From UBA4416 sp964541155 (GTDB taxonomy: Bacteria > Bacteroidota > Bacteroidia > B-17B0 > Aurantibacillaceae), in contig CAZIPC010000001.1 in the NCBI GenBank assembly GCA_964541155.1, positions 62,001 through 126,000 of the forward strand: DNA of 64,000 nucleotides, read 5' to 3'. The translations under genes and the position numbers were made by a program. Shown here one piece after another: positions 25,293-34,866 of the stretch (positions are counted from its first letter, which is position 1; each line of letters begins with the position of its first letter). A model generated the notes under the pieces. It did not search any database, was not told the DNA's origin, and saw only the letters and a program-made list of their open reading frames with translations.

Positions 25293-26723
25293 TTAATTTT
25301 GAATAATTATTTTTTGTGTTTCAAAAGTATGTTTTCCTTTTAAGGTAATGTAATAACATCCATTAGATAATTTGTTATTCATAAGAGTTGTTTTTATTAA
25401 TTGCGATTTTATATCCATTGTTTGTTCATGAATAATATTGCCAAATATGTCTGAAATTATGCAACTAATTATTTGGTTATTTTGATTAGCGATTATTAAG
25501 TTAATTTCTTTAGAGCAAGGATTTGGAAATATTGAAAATGAAGATTTTTTAAGTTCATTAATACCTACAGAGTTTTTATAAGTATTATCACCATCTAAAA
25601 TAAAAATTCCATTTTGCATGTCGCATGCAATGATTATTTTACTTGGTAAGTATGGGTAAGCTCCCCAATTACCTCTATAACCAGAGTAAGTATTTATTGT
25701 ATTTCCAGCGCCTTGTTGTGGATAGGTGTCAAAATAACCATGTATGGTTGTATTTGAAGGATTTGAAATATCGTATAAGTATATACCATCATGATAAGTG
25801 CTCATCCAGCACCAATTGTTCCCTACAATATATGGATTATGGGCTGTTGCACCATAATTAGAGCGAATTGTGTCTAGTAATGTTATATTATTTATGTTTG
25901 TTACATCTATTACTTTAGCTGGTAAGCCAGTGGCTACTTCATCAGCAAACACAATAGTTTTTCTATCATCTGTTTGCCATGAACTGTGATTATAGCCGCT
26001 ATATGGGTATCCTGTATAAGATTGTAGTAAAGAAAATGTATTAGCGCTTGTTAATTTTAGTATGTGATAGCCTTTAAATCCACAAGAGGCGTAAATTGTA
26101 TCGTTTCTAACAAACATATCATGAACAACATCAATTAGCGTGTTGTTTACATCCTGTTCTAGTTTCCTAATTAGTAATGGAGCAGCCGGATTTGCTAAAC
26201 TGTATACTCTCATGGTTGAGTAACCATTACCCGAAGCATCTGTTACAGAGCCACAATACAGTTTATTATTATCAATAAAAATAGTGTGGCTTCTTTCAAA
26301 GTAGGTTGTTCCATCATGAATAATATGGACAGAATCGGGTAAATATTGCATATCAACAATTTGAAAACTGTTTGGTGGAGAATCATCACTAACGATATAA
26401 CAATAATTTTGATAGGTTTTTATTTCTCTCCAAGTACAGCCGGCTCTTTTTGCTTTTACAGAATCTACTATAAATGGATTATTTGGTTGTGTTACATCAA
26501 TAAAATAAGTTTGGCTACTGGTACCTACTATTGCATATTCTTTATTTTTTGAAGATTGAAACCAACCCCAACATCCTGAATATTTTCTTCCGTCGCTTCC
26601 AGTATTATCTTTCTCTGGATCAATATGCGCAAGTAAAGAAATATTTAAACTTGGGTAATTTTGTGCATTTAGTTTATTAAATAAACTTGCAAATATGAAT
26701 AGTGTGAGAAAATATAATTTCAT
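25293..26723 (-). CDS. Choice-of-anchor B (LVIVD-repeat) T9SS-secreted protein
   Basis: The ATG at 26723 gives 476 residues with signal peptide MKLYFLTLFIFASLFNKLNAQ; the open frame extends ten codons upstream to 26753. The body is a beta-propeller-like choice-of-anchor B region (about residues 22-395) with LVIVD-type repeats such as YAIVGTSSQTYFIDVTQPN, CYIVSDDSPPNSFQIVDMQ and GIYLYDISNPSN. A type A T9SS sorting domain ends the protein (SIFPNPCSKEINL to KIIIQN). It is probably displayed outside the cell. The propeller suggests protein or ligand binding; no enzyme motif is visible. Confidence 0.85.
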   Translation of the reverse strand: MKLYFLTLFIFASLFNKLNAQNYPSLNISLLAHIDPEKDNTGSDGRKYSGCWGWFQSSKNKEYAIVGTSSQTYFIDVTQPNNPFIVDSVKAKRAGCTWREIKTYQNYCYIVSDDSPPNSFQIVDMQYLPDSVHIIHDGTTYFERSHTIFIDNNKLYCGSVTDASGNGYSTMRVYSLANPAAPLLIRKLEQDVNNTLIDVVHDMFVRNDTIYASCGFKGYHILKLTSANTFSLLQSYTGYPYSGYNHSSWQTDDRKTIVFADEVATGLPAKVIDVTNINNITLLDTIRSNYGATAHNPYIVGNNWCWMSTYHDGIYLYDISNPSNTTIHGYFDTYPQQGAGNTINTYSGYRGNWGAYPYLPSKIIIACDMQNGIFILDGDNTYKNSVGINELKKSSFSIFPNPCSKEINLIIANQNNQIISCIISDIFGNIIHEQTMDIKSQLIKTTLMNNKLSNGCYYITLKGKHTFETQKIIIQN

Positions 26724-26781
26724 GTTTTTTGTTTTATGTAACACAAAGTACAAAAAAAAGATAAGTTATTAAAGTTTGTTA

Positions 26782-28107
26782 TTACTTTATACCAGCAAGT
26801 TTCATTGCGTCTAATTTTATAGCGGAATCAAGTGAGATTTGAAAATCTAATGATTTTTGAGTTGCTTTTTTTAATAAAATAGGTTTTTCTCTTATTTGTT
26901 TTTCAAATTCTTTTATTGTTTTATTTTTTGTTATGCGTGTATAATACTTTGTTGGATTGGTGTATAATTCATAAACATCATCAATAAATGTATTACCATA
27001 AGCTGGCAAATTTCCATCAGAATATAGTACCATAATTACTTGATTACTTTCTATTTCTTTTTTTAAATCGAGTTCCCAAACTTCTACTTTTTGTCCAGGA
27101 ATAGGAGAAGGGATTACTTTATTATTGTAATACCAAAATTGTCCATTTGCAAAACAATTTTGTCCAACTCCCATGTAAACAGGTCCGTACCAATAGCTAT
27201 CTGCAATAGTTAATACTTTTGTGGTGTTTTTTATAGAATCTTGTTCAAACATAATTTGCGGATATGCAAGTTTCATGTTTTGTTTAGGGTTACTATATAA
27301 ATTCATGCTTTTTAAAACATCTGCATCTCTACTTCTTGCTGTATCTACAACTTCAATTTTAGATTTATCCCAAACTATATTTGGAATATCGCAATGATGT
27401 ATGAATTCAATATGTTTAATTATTGTATCTACGGCTAAGCATTCACCATAATAGCTCCAATGATGCCCAAACTTTGGAAATAGGGGGTATGGTGTTGTTG
27501 GTTTTAATATTTGGAAATAGGCTTTTAAATCTAATACGTTCAATCCTAATTTTTTTGATTGATAAATGTATTCTTGATAGTTTGTTTTAATTATTGGGTG
27601 TTTATATTTGTCTTCAATTTGTTCTATGCAATATTCTCCTTTGCCAGGAGCGTATACAAATAGTAAGTCAATTCCCTTTTTCTTTAACGAATCCTGGATT
27701 ACTTTTGCTTTTTCTATTTTTGTTTTTATTTTTTCTTCTCCCACATAATCATCTCCAAATGCCGAAAAAATATAATTTTCACTGTATACATAATTATCTT
27801 TTCCTAATACAAATGAGTTTACTCTTATTTGGTTGAATACATTGTAATAAAATTGATTATTGAGCTTCACAAATAATTCTTTAAAAGGCCAGTGATCGTT
27901 ATTGTAATCATCTTTTAAAGATTGATACTCTCCATTAAACCAAATCGATTTATTTTTTTTTAGTAGAGAATCTGGATTAACGTCACTTATTACAATACCT
28001 ATTAAGTTTGGTTTATTGTTTTTTTTAACCCATCCCATCATCATTGGGAAGCAAATGGATAAAAAAGCTATAAAAATAAAGCTATTATATATTTTTGGTT
28101 TTGTCAT
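26782..28107 (-). CDS. AlgJ/AlgX-like SGNH-type O-acetylation protein
   Basis: A 441-residue protein with one N-terminal membrane anchor (about residues 8-26) and a periplasmic DHHW/SGNH-hydrolase-like domain of the AlgJ/AlgX group. Visible signatures are RVNSFVLGKDNYVYSENYI, the family's G-K-x-G-W-L-like strand, LLFVYAPGKGEYC, and the active-site motif FGHHWSYYG with GHHWS at 214-218. A Ser-containing ADSYWYGPVY region is the likely nucleophile block. Such proteins transfer acetyl groups to exported polysaccharide, fed by a membrane MBOAT partner. The MBOAT gene lies just 3 nt upstream on the same strand, so the two form an O-acetylation pair. Confidence 0.82.
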   Translation of the reverse strand: MTKPKIYNSFIFIAFLSICFPMMMGWVKKNNKPNLIGIVISDVNPDSLLKKNKSIWFNGEYQSLKDDYNNDHWPFKELFVKLNNQFYYNVFNQIRVNSFVLGKDNYVYSENYIFSAFGDDYVGEEKIKTKIEKAKVIQDSLKKKGIDLLFVYAPGKGEYCIEQIEDKYKHPIIKTNYQEYIYQSKKLGLNVLDLKAYFQILKPTTPYPLFPKFGHHWSYYGECLAVDTIIKHIEFIHHCDIPNIVWDKSKIEVVDTARSRDADVLKSMNLYSNPKQNMKLAYPQIMFEQDSIKNTTKVLTIADSYWYGPVYMGVGQNCFANGQFWYYNNKVIPSPIPGQKVEVWELDLKKEIESNQVIMVLYSDGNLPAYGNTFIDDVYELYTNPTKYYTRITKNKTIKEFEKQIREKPILLKKATQKSLDFQISLDSAIKLDAMKLAGIK

Positions 28108-28110
28108 GAT

Positions 28111-29538
28111 TTAAAATCTAAAATATATAAAAGGATTAAAATCTAAAGCAGCTATATAGCTTAACGATATATAAAATAGAGTAATACTAACTATTAACAT
28201 AATTGTATTTGATGTGTTAGTATGACTTTCTCCATACACCTTTTCTTGAATTTTTTTTGTGAATGGCGTAAAAGCAAAAAACGAAAAAAGTACAGCTAGT
28301 GATAATGAAAAATAGAAATCATTATGTAAAGCAAATTTTCCATCAGAAAAATTAAAGCTAAACATTGTTTTTACAATATGATTTGCTTGAGCTAGATCTT
28401 CAGTTTTAAAATATACCCAACCTACAACTACTATTAAAAAAGTAATCATTGTTGAAAATAGTTTACCTATTTTATTGTAGATTTTTAATAAAAATAACCT
28501 TTCTAAAATTAAAAATAATCCATGAAAAGCTCCCCAAATAATAAAATTCCAACTAGCACCATGCCATAATCCAGATAATAAAAACACAATAAATAAATTT
28601 CTATATAATTTATAATTAGAGTTTACTTTATTACCTCCTAATGGAATATATAAGTAATTCTTCATCCAAGTTCCTAATGTTATATGCCATTTTCTCCAAA
28701 ATTCAGTTATACTTGATGATAAATAGGGGTTATTAAAGTTTTCAGGAAGTTTAATGCCTATCATTTTGCATAAGCCAATTGCCATATCGCTATACCCACT
28801 AAAATCAAAGTAAATTTGAAAAGTATAGGCAATTGCTCCAACCCAAGCAGCACTAGTATCTATGTTTTCAATTCCTAATTTAAATACATCATCTGCTTGT
28901 GATCCAATCGTATTAGCGATAATTATTTTTTTTGCTAAACCTATACAAAACGTATAAAACCCACTTAATTTGATATCAGTTGTGTGATTTTTTTCACGGT
29001 TTGTTATTTGATCAGCAATATCATGATATCTAACAATTGGCCCAGCAATTAATTTTGGAAATAATAAAATGTAAGTTTGATAATGCCAAAAGTTTTTTAA
29101 TGGTTTGTGTATTCCTCTGTATACATCAACAACGTATGTTACACTTTCAAATGTATAAAATGAAATCCCTATTGGCAGTACAATTTTTAACCAGCTAATT
29201 TCTTTTAATTTAGCTAAACTTAAAATGGCGTTAATGTTATCAATAAAAAAGTTAGAATATTTAAAATAAAATAATAACCCAAGATTCATTAGTAAAGAAA
29301 CAACAAGTAATTGTTTTTTTGTTTTAGAGGATTTAGATTCTGCCATTTTAGCTACTAAAATAAAATCTAATAAAGTAGTTCCTAAAATCACAAAAATAAA
29401 TTTTGGACCTCCCCACGCATAAAAAATAATACTAAAAATGAGGAGGCATCCATTTTTAAATTTATTTGGCGTGAGGTGATAAGCCAATAAAAAAATGGGT
29501 AAAAAGTAAATTAAAAAGGTAATACTACTAAAAACCAT
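28111..29538 (-). CDS. MBOAT-family membrane O-acyltransferase (AlgI-like)
   Basis: A 475-residue polytopic protein. Characteristic MBOAT stretches are VLPIGISFYTFESVTYVVDV, FPKLIAGPIVRYHDI, FDFSGYSDMAIGLCKM, TEFWRKWHITLGTWMKNYLY and GLWHGASWNFIIWGAFHG. The catalytic His is His326 in LWHGAS, and the second conserved His is in RKWHI. The enzyme moves acetyl groups from cytoplasmic acetyl-CoA across the membrane to a periplasmic partner, here the AlgJ-like protein that starts 3 nt downstream. It sits next to rfbB and a sugar transferase, so the target is probably a surface polysaccharide. I cannot tell which sugar is modified. Confidence 0.93.
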   Translation of the reverse strand: MVFSSITFLIYFLPIFLLAYHLTPNKFKNGCLLIFSIIFYAWGGPKFIFVILGTTLLDFILVAKMAESKSSKTKKQLLVVSLLMNLGLLFYFKYSNFFIDNINAILSLAKLKEISWLKIVLPIGISFYTFESVTYVVDVYRGIHKPLKNFWHYQTYILLFPKLIAGPIVRYHDIADQITNREKNHTTDIKLSGFYTFCIGLAKKIIIANTIGSQADDVFKLGIENIDTSAAWVGAIAYTFQIYFDFSGYSDMAIGLCKMIGIKLPENFNNPYLSSSITEFWRKWHITLGTWMKNYLYIPLGGNKVNSNYKLYRNLFIVFLLSGLWHGASWNFIIWGAFHGLFLILERLFLLKIYNKIGKLFSTMITFLIVVVGWVYFKTEDLAQANHIVKTMFSFNFSDGKFALHNDFYFSLSLAVLFSFFAFTPFTKKIQEKVYGESHTNTSNTIMLIVSITLFYISLSYIAALDFNPFIYFRF

Positions 29539-29573
29539 TTTTATTGATACTAAAGATTATAAATAATTAGAAA

Positions 29574-30623
29574 TTAGTGTTGGTATTGTTTTTCGTAATA
29601 GTTTGCATATGCTCCAGAAGTAACATTAGTAAGCCATTCTTCGTTTTGTAAATACCAATCTACTGTTTTAGAAAGACCTTCTTCAAATTGTAGAGATGGT
29701 TTCCATCCTAGTTCTTGTTGTAGCTTTGTTGAATCAATTGCATAACGTAAATCGTGGCCTGCACGATCTGTAACAAAAGTGATTAATTTTTGATTTGTTC
29801 CTTTTGCTCTTCCAAGTTTTTCATCCATCATATCACATAGTAAACGAATTACATCAATGTTAGTCCATTCGTTATGTCCTCCAATATTATATGTGCTACC
29901 GAGTGCTGCATGATGAAATATGACATCAATAGCACGAGCATGATCTTCTACAAATAACCAATCTCTTACATTTTCTCCTTTTCCATAGATAGGCAAAGGT
30001 TTATTGTTTTTTATATTATTAATGCATAATGGAATTAATTTTTCGGGAAAATGATAGGGCCCATAATTATTTGAACAATTAGAAATGACACAAGGCAGCT
30101 TATATGTGTCATGGTATGCTCTTACAAAATGATCTGAACTTGCTTTTGAAGCAGAGTATGGACTGTGAGGATCGTAAGCTGTGGTTTCTGTAAATAAACC
30201 AGTATCGCCTAAAGAGCCATACACTTCATCGGTTGACACATGATAAAATTTAGTGAAATTAGTAGCGTCTGTTTTGTGTAATTCTCTGGCTGCATTTAAT
30301 AAATTTACTGTTCCTATCACATTTGTATAAACAAATTCTAAAGGATTTGTGATGCTTCTATCAACATGGCTTTCGGCTGCTAAATGAATAACAGCATTAA
30401 ATTGATGTTTTTTAAATAATTGATTAATAAAATCAGCATCAACAATATCTCCTTTTATAAATGTGTAATTGGGCTTTTGTTCTATATCTTTTAAATTAGC
30501 CAAGTTTCCGGCATAAGTTAATTTGTCTAGGTTAAAAATAGAGTAGTTGGGGTATTTATTTACCAATAATCTAACTACATGAGATCCAATAAAGCCTGCT
30601 CCGCCAGTAATTAATAGTTTCAT
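29574..30623 (-). CDS. rfbB: dTDP-glucose 4,6-dehydratase
   Basis: A 349-residue extended short-chain dehydrogenase. The NAD motif GGAGFIGSH is at residues 7-15, the catalytic triad region is VSTDEVYG (TDE at 131-133), and the YxxxK pair is Tyr156 and Lys160 in SPYSASKAS. Substrate-binding stretches VISNCSNNYGPYHFPEKLIP and GENVRDWLFVEDHARAI are typical of RmlB. It converts dTDP-glucose to dTDP-4-keto-6-deoxyglucose, a precursor of rhamnose and other deoxysugars. The usual partners rfbA, rfbC and rfbD are absent from this window, so its product must be used by enzymes encoded elsewhere. Confidence 0.95.
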   Translation of the reverse strand: MKLLITGGAGFIGSHVVRLLVNKYPNYSIFNLDKLTYAGNLANLKDIEQKPNYTFIKGDIVDADFINQLFKKHQFNAVIHLAAESHVDRSITNPLEFVYTNVIGTVNLLNAARELHKTDATNFTKFYHVSTDEVYGSLGDTGLFTETTAYDPHSPYSASKASSDHFVRAYHDTYKLPCVISNCSNNYGPYHFPEKLIPLCINNIKNNKPLPIYGKGENVRDWLFVEDHARAIDVIFHHAALGSTYNIGGHNEWTNIDVIRLLCDMMDEKLGRAKGTNQKLITFVTDRAGHDLRYAIDSTKLQQELGWKPSLQFEEGLSKTVDWYLQNEEWLTNVTSGAYANYYEKQYQH

Positions 30624-30637
30624 TTTTTGTTTTTTGT

Positions 30638-30672
30638 AAAATTCAACATTTATATTTAAAAATTCAACATTT
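30638..30672. repeat. Two 14-bp direct repeats upstream of rfbB
   Basis: AAAATTCAACATTT occurs at 30638-30651 and again at 30659-30672, 21 bp apart start to start, filling the gap between the sugar transferase stop (30674) and the rfbB start (30623). On the minus strand each copy carries ATGTTGAAT. It could be a two-site operator or a pair of tiny leader peptides, or a chance duplication. Confidence 0.5.
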
Positions 30673-30673
30673 T

Positions 30674-32095
30674 TTATTTTCCTCTTCCCTGTATCACAAT
30701 TAATATTGTATGAATAAGAATTTTAAAATCTGTTAGTAAGCTCATATTTTCGATATACAATAAATCAAACTTAATCCTAGAAACCATTTGCTCAATATTT
30801 TCAGCATATCCATATTTTACTTGCCCATATCCTGTAATGCCAGGCCTAACCCTATGTAAATGTACAAAATGAGGAGCTTGCACAACAATTTGGTCAATAA
30901 AAAATTTACGTTCAGGGCGGGGACCAACTAAACTCATATCGCCCACTATAACATTGTAAAACTGAGGTATTTCGTCTAATCTAACTTTTCTTAAAAAACG
31001 ACCTGCTTTGGTAATTCTTGGATCGTCGGTTTTTGATAATAAAGGTCCATGTTTTTCGGCATCAGAATACATGGTTCTAAATTTTATTATATTAAATGGT
31101 TTACCTCCTTTTCCTATCCTTTCTTGTTTAAAAAAGATGGTTCCTTTAGAACTTAGTTTTACAACAATCATTAGGATGATATATATCCAAAAGAATAATC
31201 CAATTACCATTACAGAAACAAAAACATCTATAAATCGTTTAACCGCTTGTTGCCAATTAGGCATTACTTGTTTATTAATAATAATAAGTGCAGTATCTGA
31301 GATAGAATTCATTTTTACCTGACCAGAAAGAATATCATACATGTCGGGTATAATTTTTATAATCGCATCAAAATCATTTAATTCATTAATTATTTTTTCT
31401 AAATAGGTGTGCTCCCAAGATTCTATTGCTATTATTATTTCTTCAATTTGATAATTATGCACAATTTCTTTTAAATCAGCATATTCACCTAAGTGATTTA
31501 ACTTTTGTTTTAATTGGTTAGAAAATCCATTTTTTTCGTCAAGATGAATGAATCCTATAAATTTATTTCCAGAAGATTTATGACTAGAGGTTATTTCTTC
31601 GTAAATTTTTAATGCTCGTTGGTTACTGCCAATAATAATAGTATTAAAGCCAATTTTACCTAAATTAATTTTGTAGTTAGTGATGGTTGATAATATAAAT
31701 CTAAAAGTGGCTGTAATTATAAAATGTAAAATAAATAAAACTGTAAATACTTTGTAATAGGCTTTATAACTAGGTACAAAGTCATCTAATAATATAAAAA
31801 AGAAAATAAATGTTACACCAACGATGGATGTTGCAAAGGTTTGAATAAATTCATTTATTCGAGATTTACGATATATATTTTTATAAAAACCTGTTAAATA
31901 ATAGGCTAATAGCCAAACAATGGGTAAAACTACAATTCCTACAATGTATTGTTTATCAAAAATTTGATTTGGTAATTTACCAAATTTATCAGGTTCAATA
32001 TATAATTTTCTGTATAAATAAAATAAACTCCACGCTAAACCCGCTGATATATAATCAGTAAAAACGTATTTTAATGTTTGAAGTACTTTATTCAC
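30674..32095 (-). CDS. Polyprenyl-phosphate sugar phosphotransferase (WbaP/WcaJ-like), GTG start
   Basis: A 473-residue protein with four or five N-terminal membrane helices, a cytoplasmic CoA-binding-like middle domain (about residues 130-260) and a C-terminal bacterial sugar transferase domain (about 270-473). The last shows FKQERIGKGGKPFNIIKFRT, RKVRLDEIPQFYNVIVGDMS and LVGPRPE. Such enzymes start exopolysaccharide or O-antigen repeat synthesis by moving a sugar phosphate to undecaprenyl phosphate. The start is GTG at 32095, sharing one base with the TAG stop of the upstream lipoprotein gene (TAGTG), which implies translational coupling. It heads the polysaccharide block with rfbB and the O-acetylation pair. 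Confidence 0.92.
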   Translation of the reverse strand: MNKVLQTLKYVFTDYISAGLAWSLFYLYRKLYIEPDKFGKLPNQIFDKQYIVGIVVLPIVWLLAYYLTGFYKNIYRKSRINEFIQTFATSIVGVTFIFFFILLDDFVPSYKAYYKVFTVLFILHFIITATFRFILSTITNYKINLGKIGFNTIIIGSNQRALKIYEEITSSHKSSGNKFIGFIHLDEKNGFSNQLKQKLNHLGEYADLKEIVHNYQIEEIIIAIESWEHTYLEKIINELNDFDAIIKIIPDMYDILSGQVKMNSISDTALIIINKQVMPNWQQAVKRFIDVFVSVMVIGLFFWIYIILMIVVKLSSKGTIFFKQERIGKGGKPFNIIKFRTMYSDAEKHGPLLSKTDDPRITKAGRFLRKVRLDEIPQFYNVIVGDMSLVGPRPERKFFIDQIVVQAPHFVHLHRVRPGITGYGQVKYGYAENIEQMVSRIKFDLLYIENMSLLTDFKILIHTILIVIQGRGK

Positions 32096-32940
32096 TATTG
32101 ATAAATTAATTTAACGTTATCAATATAAATTTCTGGTGAAGCAACCTGTTTATTTGCATGTATAAACACTTTATAATCGGGGTAAGTAGGTTGTGTACTT
32201 ATTACACTCGTTAATTGAACATATATTTTATTCCATTCGTTAGATGTATTAACAGTTAGTGCTGTTCTTTCATCTGAGCCACCTCCAATAACTCCAATAG
32301 TAAATGGTTGATTACATTTATAATTTAATTCTAAATATACAGTAGCACCACCTGACGGTAAAAAATAGGCTGTTGATTGTAACATTCTTGCGGTAGGTTT
32401 AGAGTCGCTCATCGACATAAATATAGATTTTCCAGTGCCTCCAAATGTTTTTAATGGATCGGATGTCCATACAAAATCAGAATCTCCAGCTGATGTAAAA
32501 TAACAACCAGTAGATTCAAATTCTTCATGATAATAAAAAAAAGTACCACTATTGTATTGAAAAACGGGAGATATAGTATAAGTTTTTCCTGGCTCACATA
32601 CTTGATTAAAGGTGATTGAATTATAAAAAGGGTAAGGAATTCTGGTGGCAGATATCCCATTGTTTTTAATTCCAGCAAATAGAGTTATTTCTGCGCTTCC
32701 AGACGCAACAATAGGCATTACATTTCCAACTGGGAAAACACCTTTAAATTGACCATTTACATAATACCAGATATCCGTAATTTTTTGACTATTGGTTCCT
32801 TGAGTGAAAAAATTAGTACTTAATGAAACAGGATTTGTAACTAAAAATGAAGACTCAGGCGATTTTAACTTATCTTTTTTACATGAAATAAAAAATAATA
32901 AGTTACATAATAAAATTAAGTACTGTAAACGTCTTTGCAT
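32095..32940 (-). CDS. Lipoprotein of unknown function, coupled to the sugar transferase
   Basis: A 281-residue lipoprotein: signal MQRRLQYLILLCNLLFFI followed by SCKKDK. The N-terminal part (about residues 28-140) is a beta-rich Bacteroidota lipoprotein domain with IWYYVNGQFKGVFPV. The C-terminal part (about 145-281), with TARMLQSTAYFLPSGGATVY to SPEIYIDNVKLIYQ, looks like a carbohydrate-binding-type jelly roll. Its stop codon overlaps the sugar transferase start, so it probably belongs to the polysaccharide operon and may act in export or surface anchoring (inference). I do not recognise a named family. Confidence 0.78.
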   Translation of the reverse strand: MQRRLQYLILLCNLLFFISCKKDKLKSPESSFLVTNPVSLSTNFFTQGTNSQKITDIWYYVNGQFKGVFPVGNVMPIVASGSAEITLFAGIKNNGISATRIPYPFYNSITFNQVCEPGKTYTISPVFQYNSGTFFYYHEEFESTGCYFTSAGDSDFVWTSDPLKTFGGTGKSIFMSMSDSKPTARMLQSTAYFLPSGGATVYLELNYKCNQPFTIGVIGGGSDERTALTVNTSNEWNKIYVQLTSVISTQPTYPDYKVFIHANKQVASPEIYIDNVKLIYQ

Positions 32941-33174
32941 ATTGTTTCTAAAACGTAAAGATAACAGTACTTATTGTATTGCCATAACAAAAAATAAATT
33001 CAGAATAATTTTAAATATCTGATTTTTAATACATTATTTATCAAAAAAATAAATGTAATACCTGTTTTGTTACAAATTATGAAAATAAACTAATAATTCT
33101 CTATTAAAAGTCGATTGTTAGAAAGCCATTGTTTATTGCTAAACTTAAATGTTTTTTATGCATAATTTTAAAGC

Positions 33175-33852
33175 ATGCAAATTCATATTAGTAAAGAAGA
33201 CGAATATTTATATCAAGGAAAAAGGAAGCGATTAGTAGAGCAGTTGAAAGAAAAAGGAATTTTGAGCCAGGCTGTTTTAAACACACTATTAAAAGTGCCA
33301 AGGCATTTGTTTTTTGATCAATCTACTGAACGCCCCGCATTACTAGATCACGCTTATTCTGATAAGGCACTTAAAATTGGTGCAGGTCAAACTATATCAC
33401 ATCCATTTACAGTAGCATTTCAAACCGAAAAACTAAATATACAAAAAGGCGATAAAATATTAGAAATAGGTACTGGTTGTGGTTATCAAACGGCCGTATT
33501 AATAGAAATGGGAGCTAAAGTTTTTTCTATTGAAAGACAAAGAGAGTTGTTTGACAAAACAAAAGTGTTTTTGCCTTTATTAGGATATAAAGGAGCAAAG
33601 TTAGTATATGGAGATGGGTATAAAGGATTGCCTCAATTTGCTCCTTTTGATAAAATTATAGTAACAGCTGCAGCGCCTTTTATCCCTCAAGATTTATTAG
33701 CCCAATTATCTATTGGTGGTATTATGGTTATTCCACTTGGTGAAGGAGATGAGCAAATTATGAATGTTATTACTAAAAAATCTGTTACAGAATTTGATAA
33801 ACAAACCTTTGGTAAGTTTAAGTTTGTACCTATGTTGCAAGATAAAACGTAA
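33175..33852 (+). CDS. pcm: Protein-L-isoaspartate O-methyltransferase
   Basis: A 225-residue methyltransferase of the PCMT family. The N-terminal motif VPRHLFFDQSTERPALLDHA and AGQTISHPFTVAFQTEKLNI precede SAM motif I ILEIGTGCGYQTAVLIEMG, then IERQRELFDKT and the conserved DKIIVTAAAPFIPQDLLAQL. The enzyme methylates L-isoaspartyl residues in damaged proteins so that they can be repaired. The length fits the family. It starts at ATG 33175 after a 234-bp gap in which I see no clear promoter, and it is followed by an unrelated outer-membrane protein gene. Confidence 0.94.
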   Translation: MQIHISKEDEYLYQGKRKRLVEQLKEKGILSQAVLNTLLKVPRHLFFDQSTERPALLDHAYSDKALKIGAGQTISHPFTVAFQTEKLNIQKGDKILEIGTGCGYQTAVLIEMGAKVFSIERQRELFDKTKVFLPLLGYKGAKLVYGDGYKGLPQFAPFDKIIVTAAAPFIPQDLLAQLSIGGIMVIPLGEGDEQIMNVITKKSVTEFDKQTFGKFKFVPMLQDKT

Positions 33853-33981
33853 TAAAATCAAGGTTATTAAACGATTTCGATATTAACATACTCTTGTTTA
33901 TAATTGTGCGGTTAATGTAAGTTTAATATGGCGTTTAATTGCTCAAATTTGTAATACAATAAACCAAATAAAAAAACAATT

Positions 33982-34848
33982 ATGAAAAAATCAATCGCTT
34001 TAGTAGCAATGGCTTTCGGTGTAACATCGGCCTTCGCTCAAGATTTAACTTCAAAAAAAGGTGAACCATTTTTACCAGAAGCTGGTGATTATGCAATTGG
34101 TATTGATGCAGCTCCATTTTTAAATTACGCAGGTAATTTTTTTGGTAAGACAAATTCAAATACAGCTCCAACATGGGATTATGCAAACACAAATATGTGG
34201 ATTGTAGGTAAAAAATTTAAAGATGCTAACACAGCTTATCGTGCAGGTATTCGTTTAGGATTTGGATCTGATAAAAGAGAAAATTTAGTTCAATCTGAAG
34301 CTTCTGGAGCTACTGCAACAGATAGAGTTTCTGATACTTGGAAAAGAAGCTCAACTAACATAGGAGTTACTGTAGGTTTAGAAAAACGTCGTGGAAAAAC
34401 TAGATTACAAGGTGTTTATGGAGCAGAAGCTGCTTTAATGATAGGTACTAATAAAGTAACTAAAGAGTATGGTAATGAAATGACAACTACTAACTCTAAC
34501 CCAACATCTACAACTTGGAATCCTGATGGTAGTGTAGCTACTAGTGGTGCGCTTACTTCAAGAAATACAGTTACTAAAGATGGATTTAAATTTGGATTTG
34601 GCGTTCGTGCTTTTGTTGGTGCTGAATACTTTGTAGCTCCAAAAATTTCTATTGGTGGCGAATTTGGATGGGGAATTGGTTTAACTACTACTGGTCAAGG
34701 TACAACATCTACTCAAGCAGTTAGTGGTTCAGCAGTTACTACAACTGATGAAAAAACAGGTAAATCATCTGCTTTTGGCTTAGATACTGACAAAAACAAT
34801 GGAGTTTTTGGTCCTAGTGGAACAATTAGATTAAATTTCCATTTCTAA
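33982..34848 (+). CDS. Outer-membrane beta-barrel protein
   Basis: A 288-residue exported protein with signal peptide MKKSIALVAMAFGVTSAFAQ. It carries amphipathic strands throughout (YRAGIRLGFGSDKREN, GFKFGFGVRAFVGAEYFV, ISIGGEFGWGIGLTTT) and ends TIRLNFHF, a typical BAM-recognised C-terminus. A polar Ser/Thr-rich region at about 165-190 and another at about 240-265 look like long extracellular loops. The codons in this gene are less AT-biased at Gly, Ala and Thr positions than in many neighbours, as expected for an abundant envelope protein. Specific function unknown. It ends at a good terminator and is probably a single-gene unit. Confidence 0.8.
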   Translation: MKKSIALVAMAFGVTSAFAQDLTSKKGEPFLPEAGDYAIGIDAAPFLNYAGNFFGKTNSNTAPTWDYANTNMWIVGKKFKDANTAYRAGIRLGFGSDKRENLVQSEASGATATDRVSDTWKRSSTNIGVTVGLEKRRGKTRLQGVYGAEAALMIGTNKVTKEYGNEMTTTNSNPTSTTWNPDGSVATSGALTSRNTVTKDGFKFGFGVRAFVGAEYFVAPKISIGGEFGWGIGLTTTGQGTTSTQAVSGSAVTTTDEKTGKSSAFGLDTDKNNGVFGPSGTIRLNFHF

Positions 34849-34866
34849 TTTATATAATTTAGTTTA

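Noticed and set aside
32804..33022. Plus-strand frame of 72 residues over the lipoprotein start
   Set aside because: It overlaps the signal-peptide region of a supported gene in antisense and has no recognisable features.
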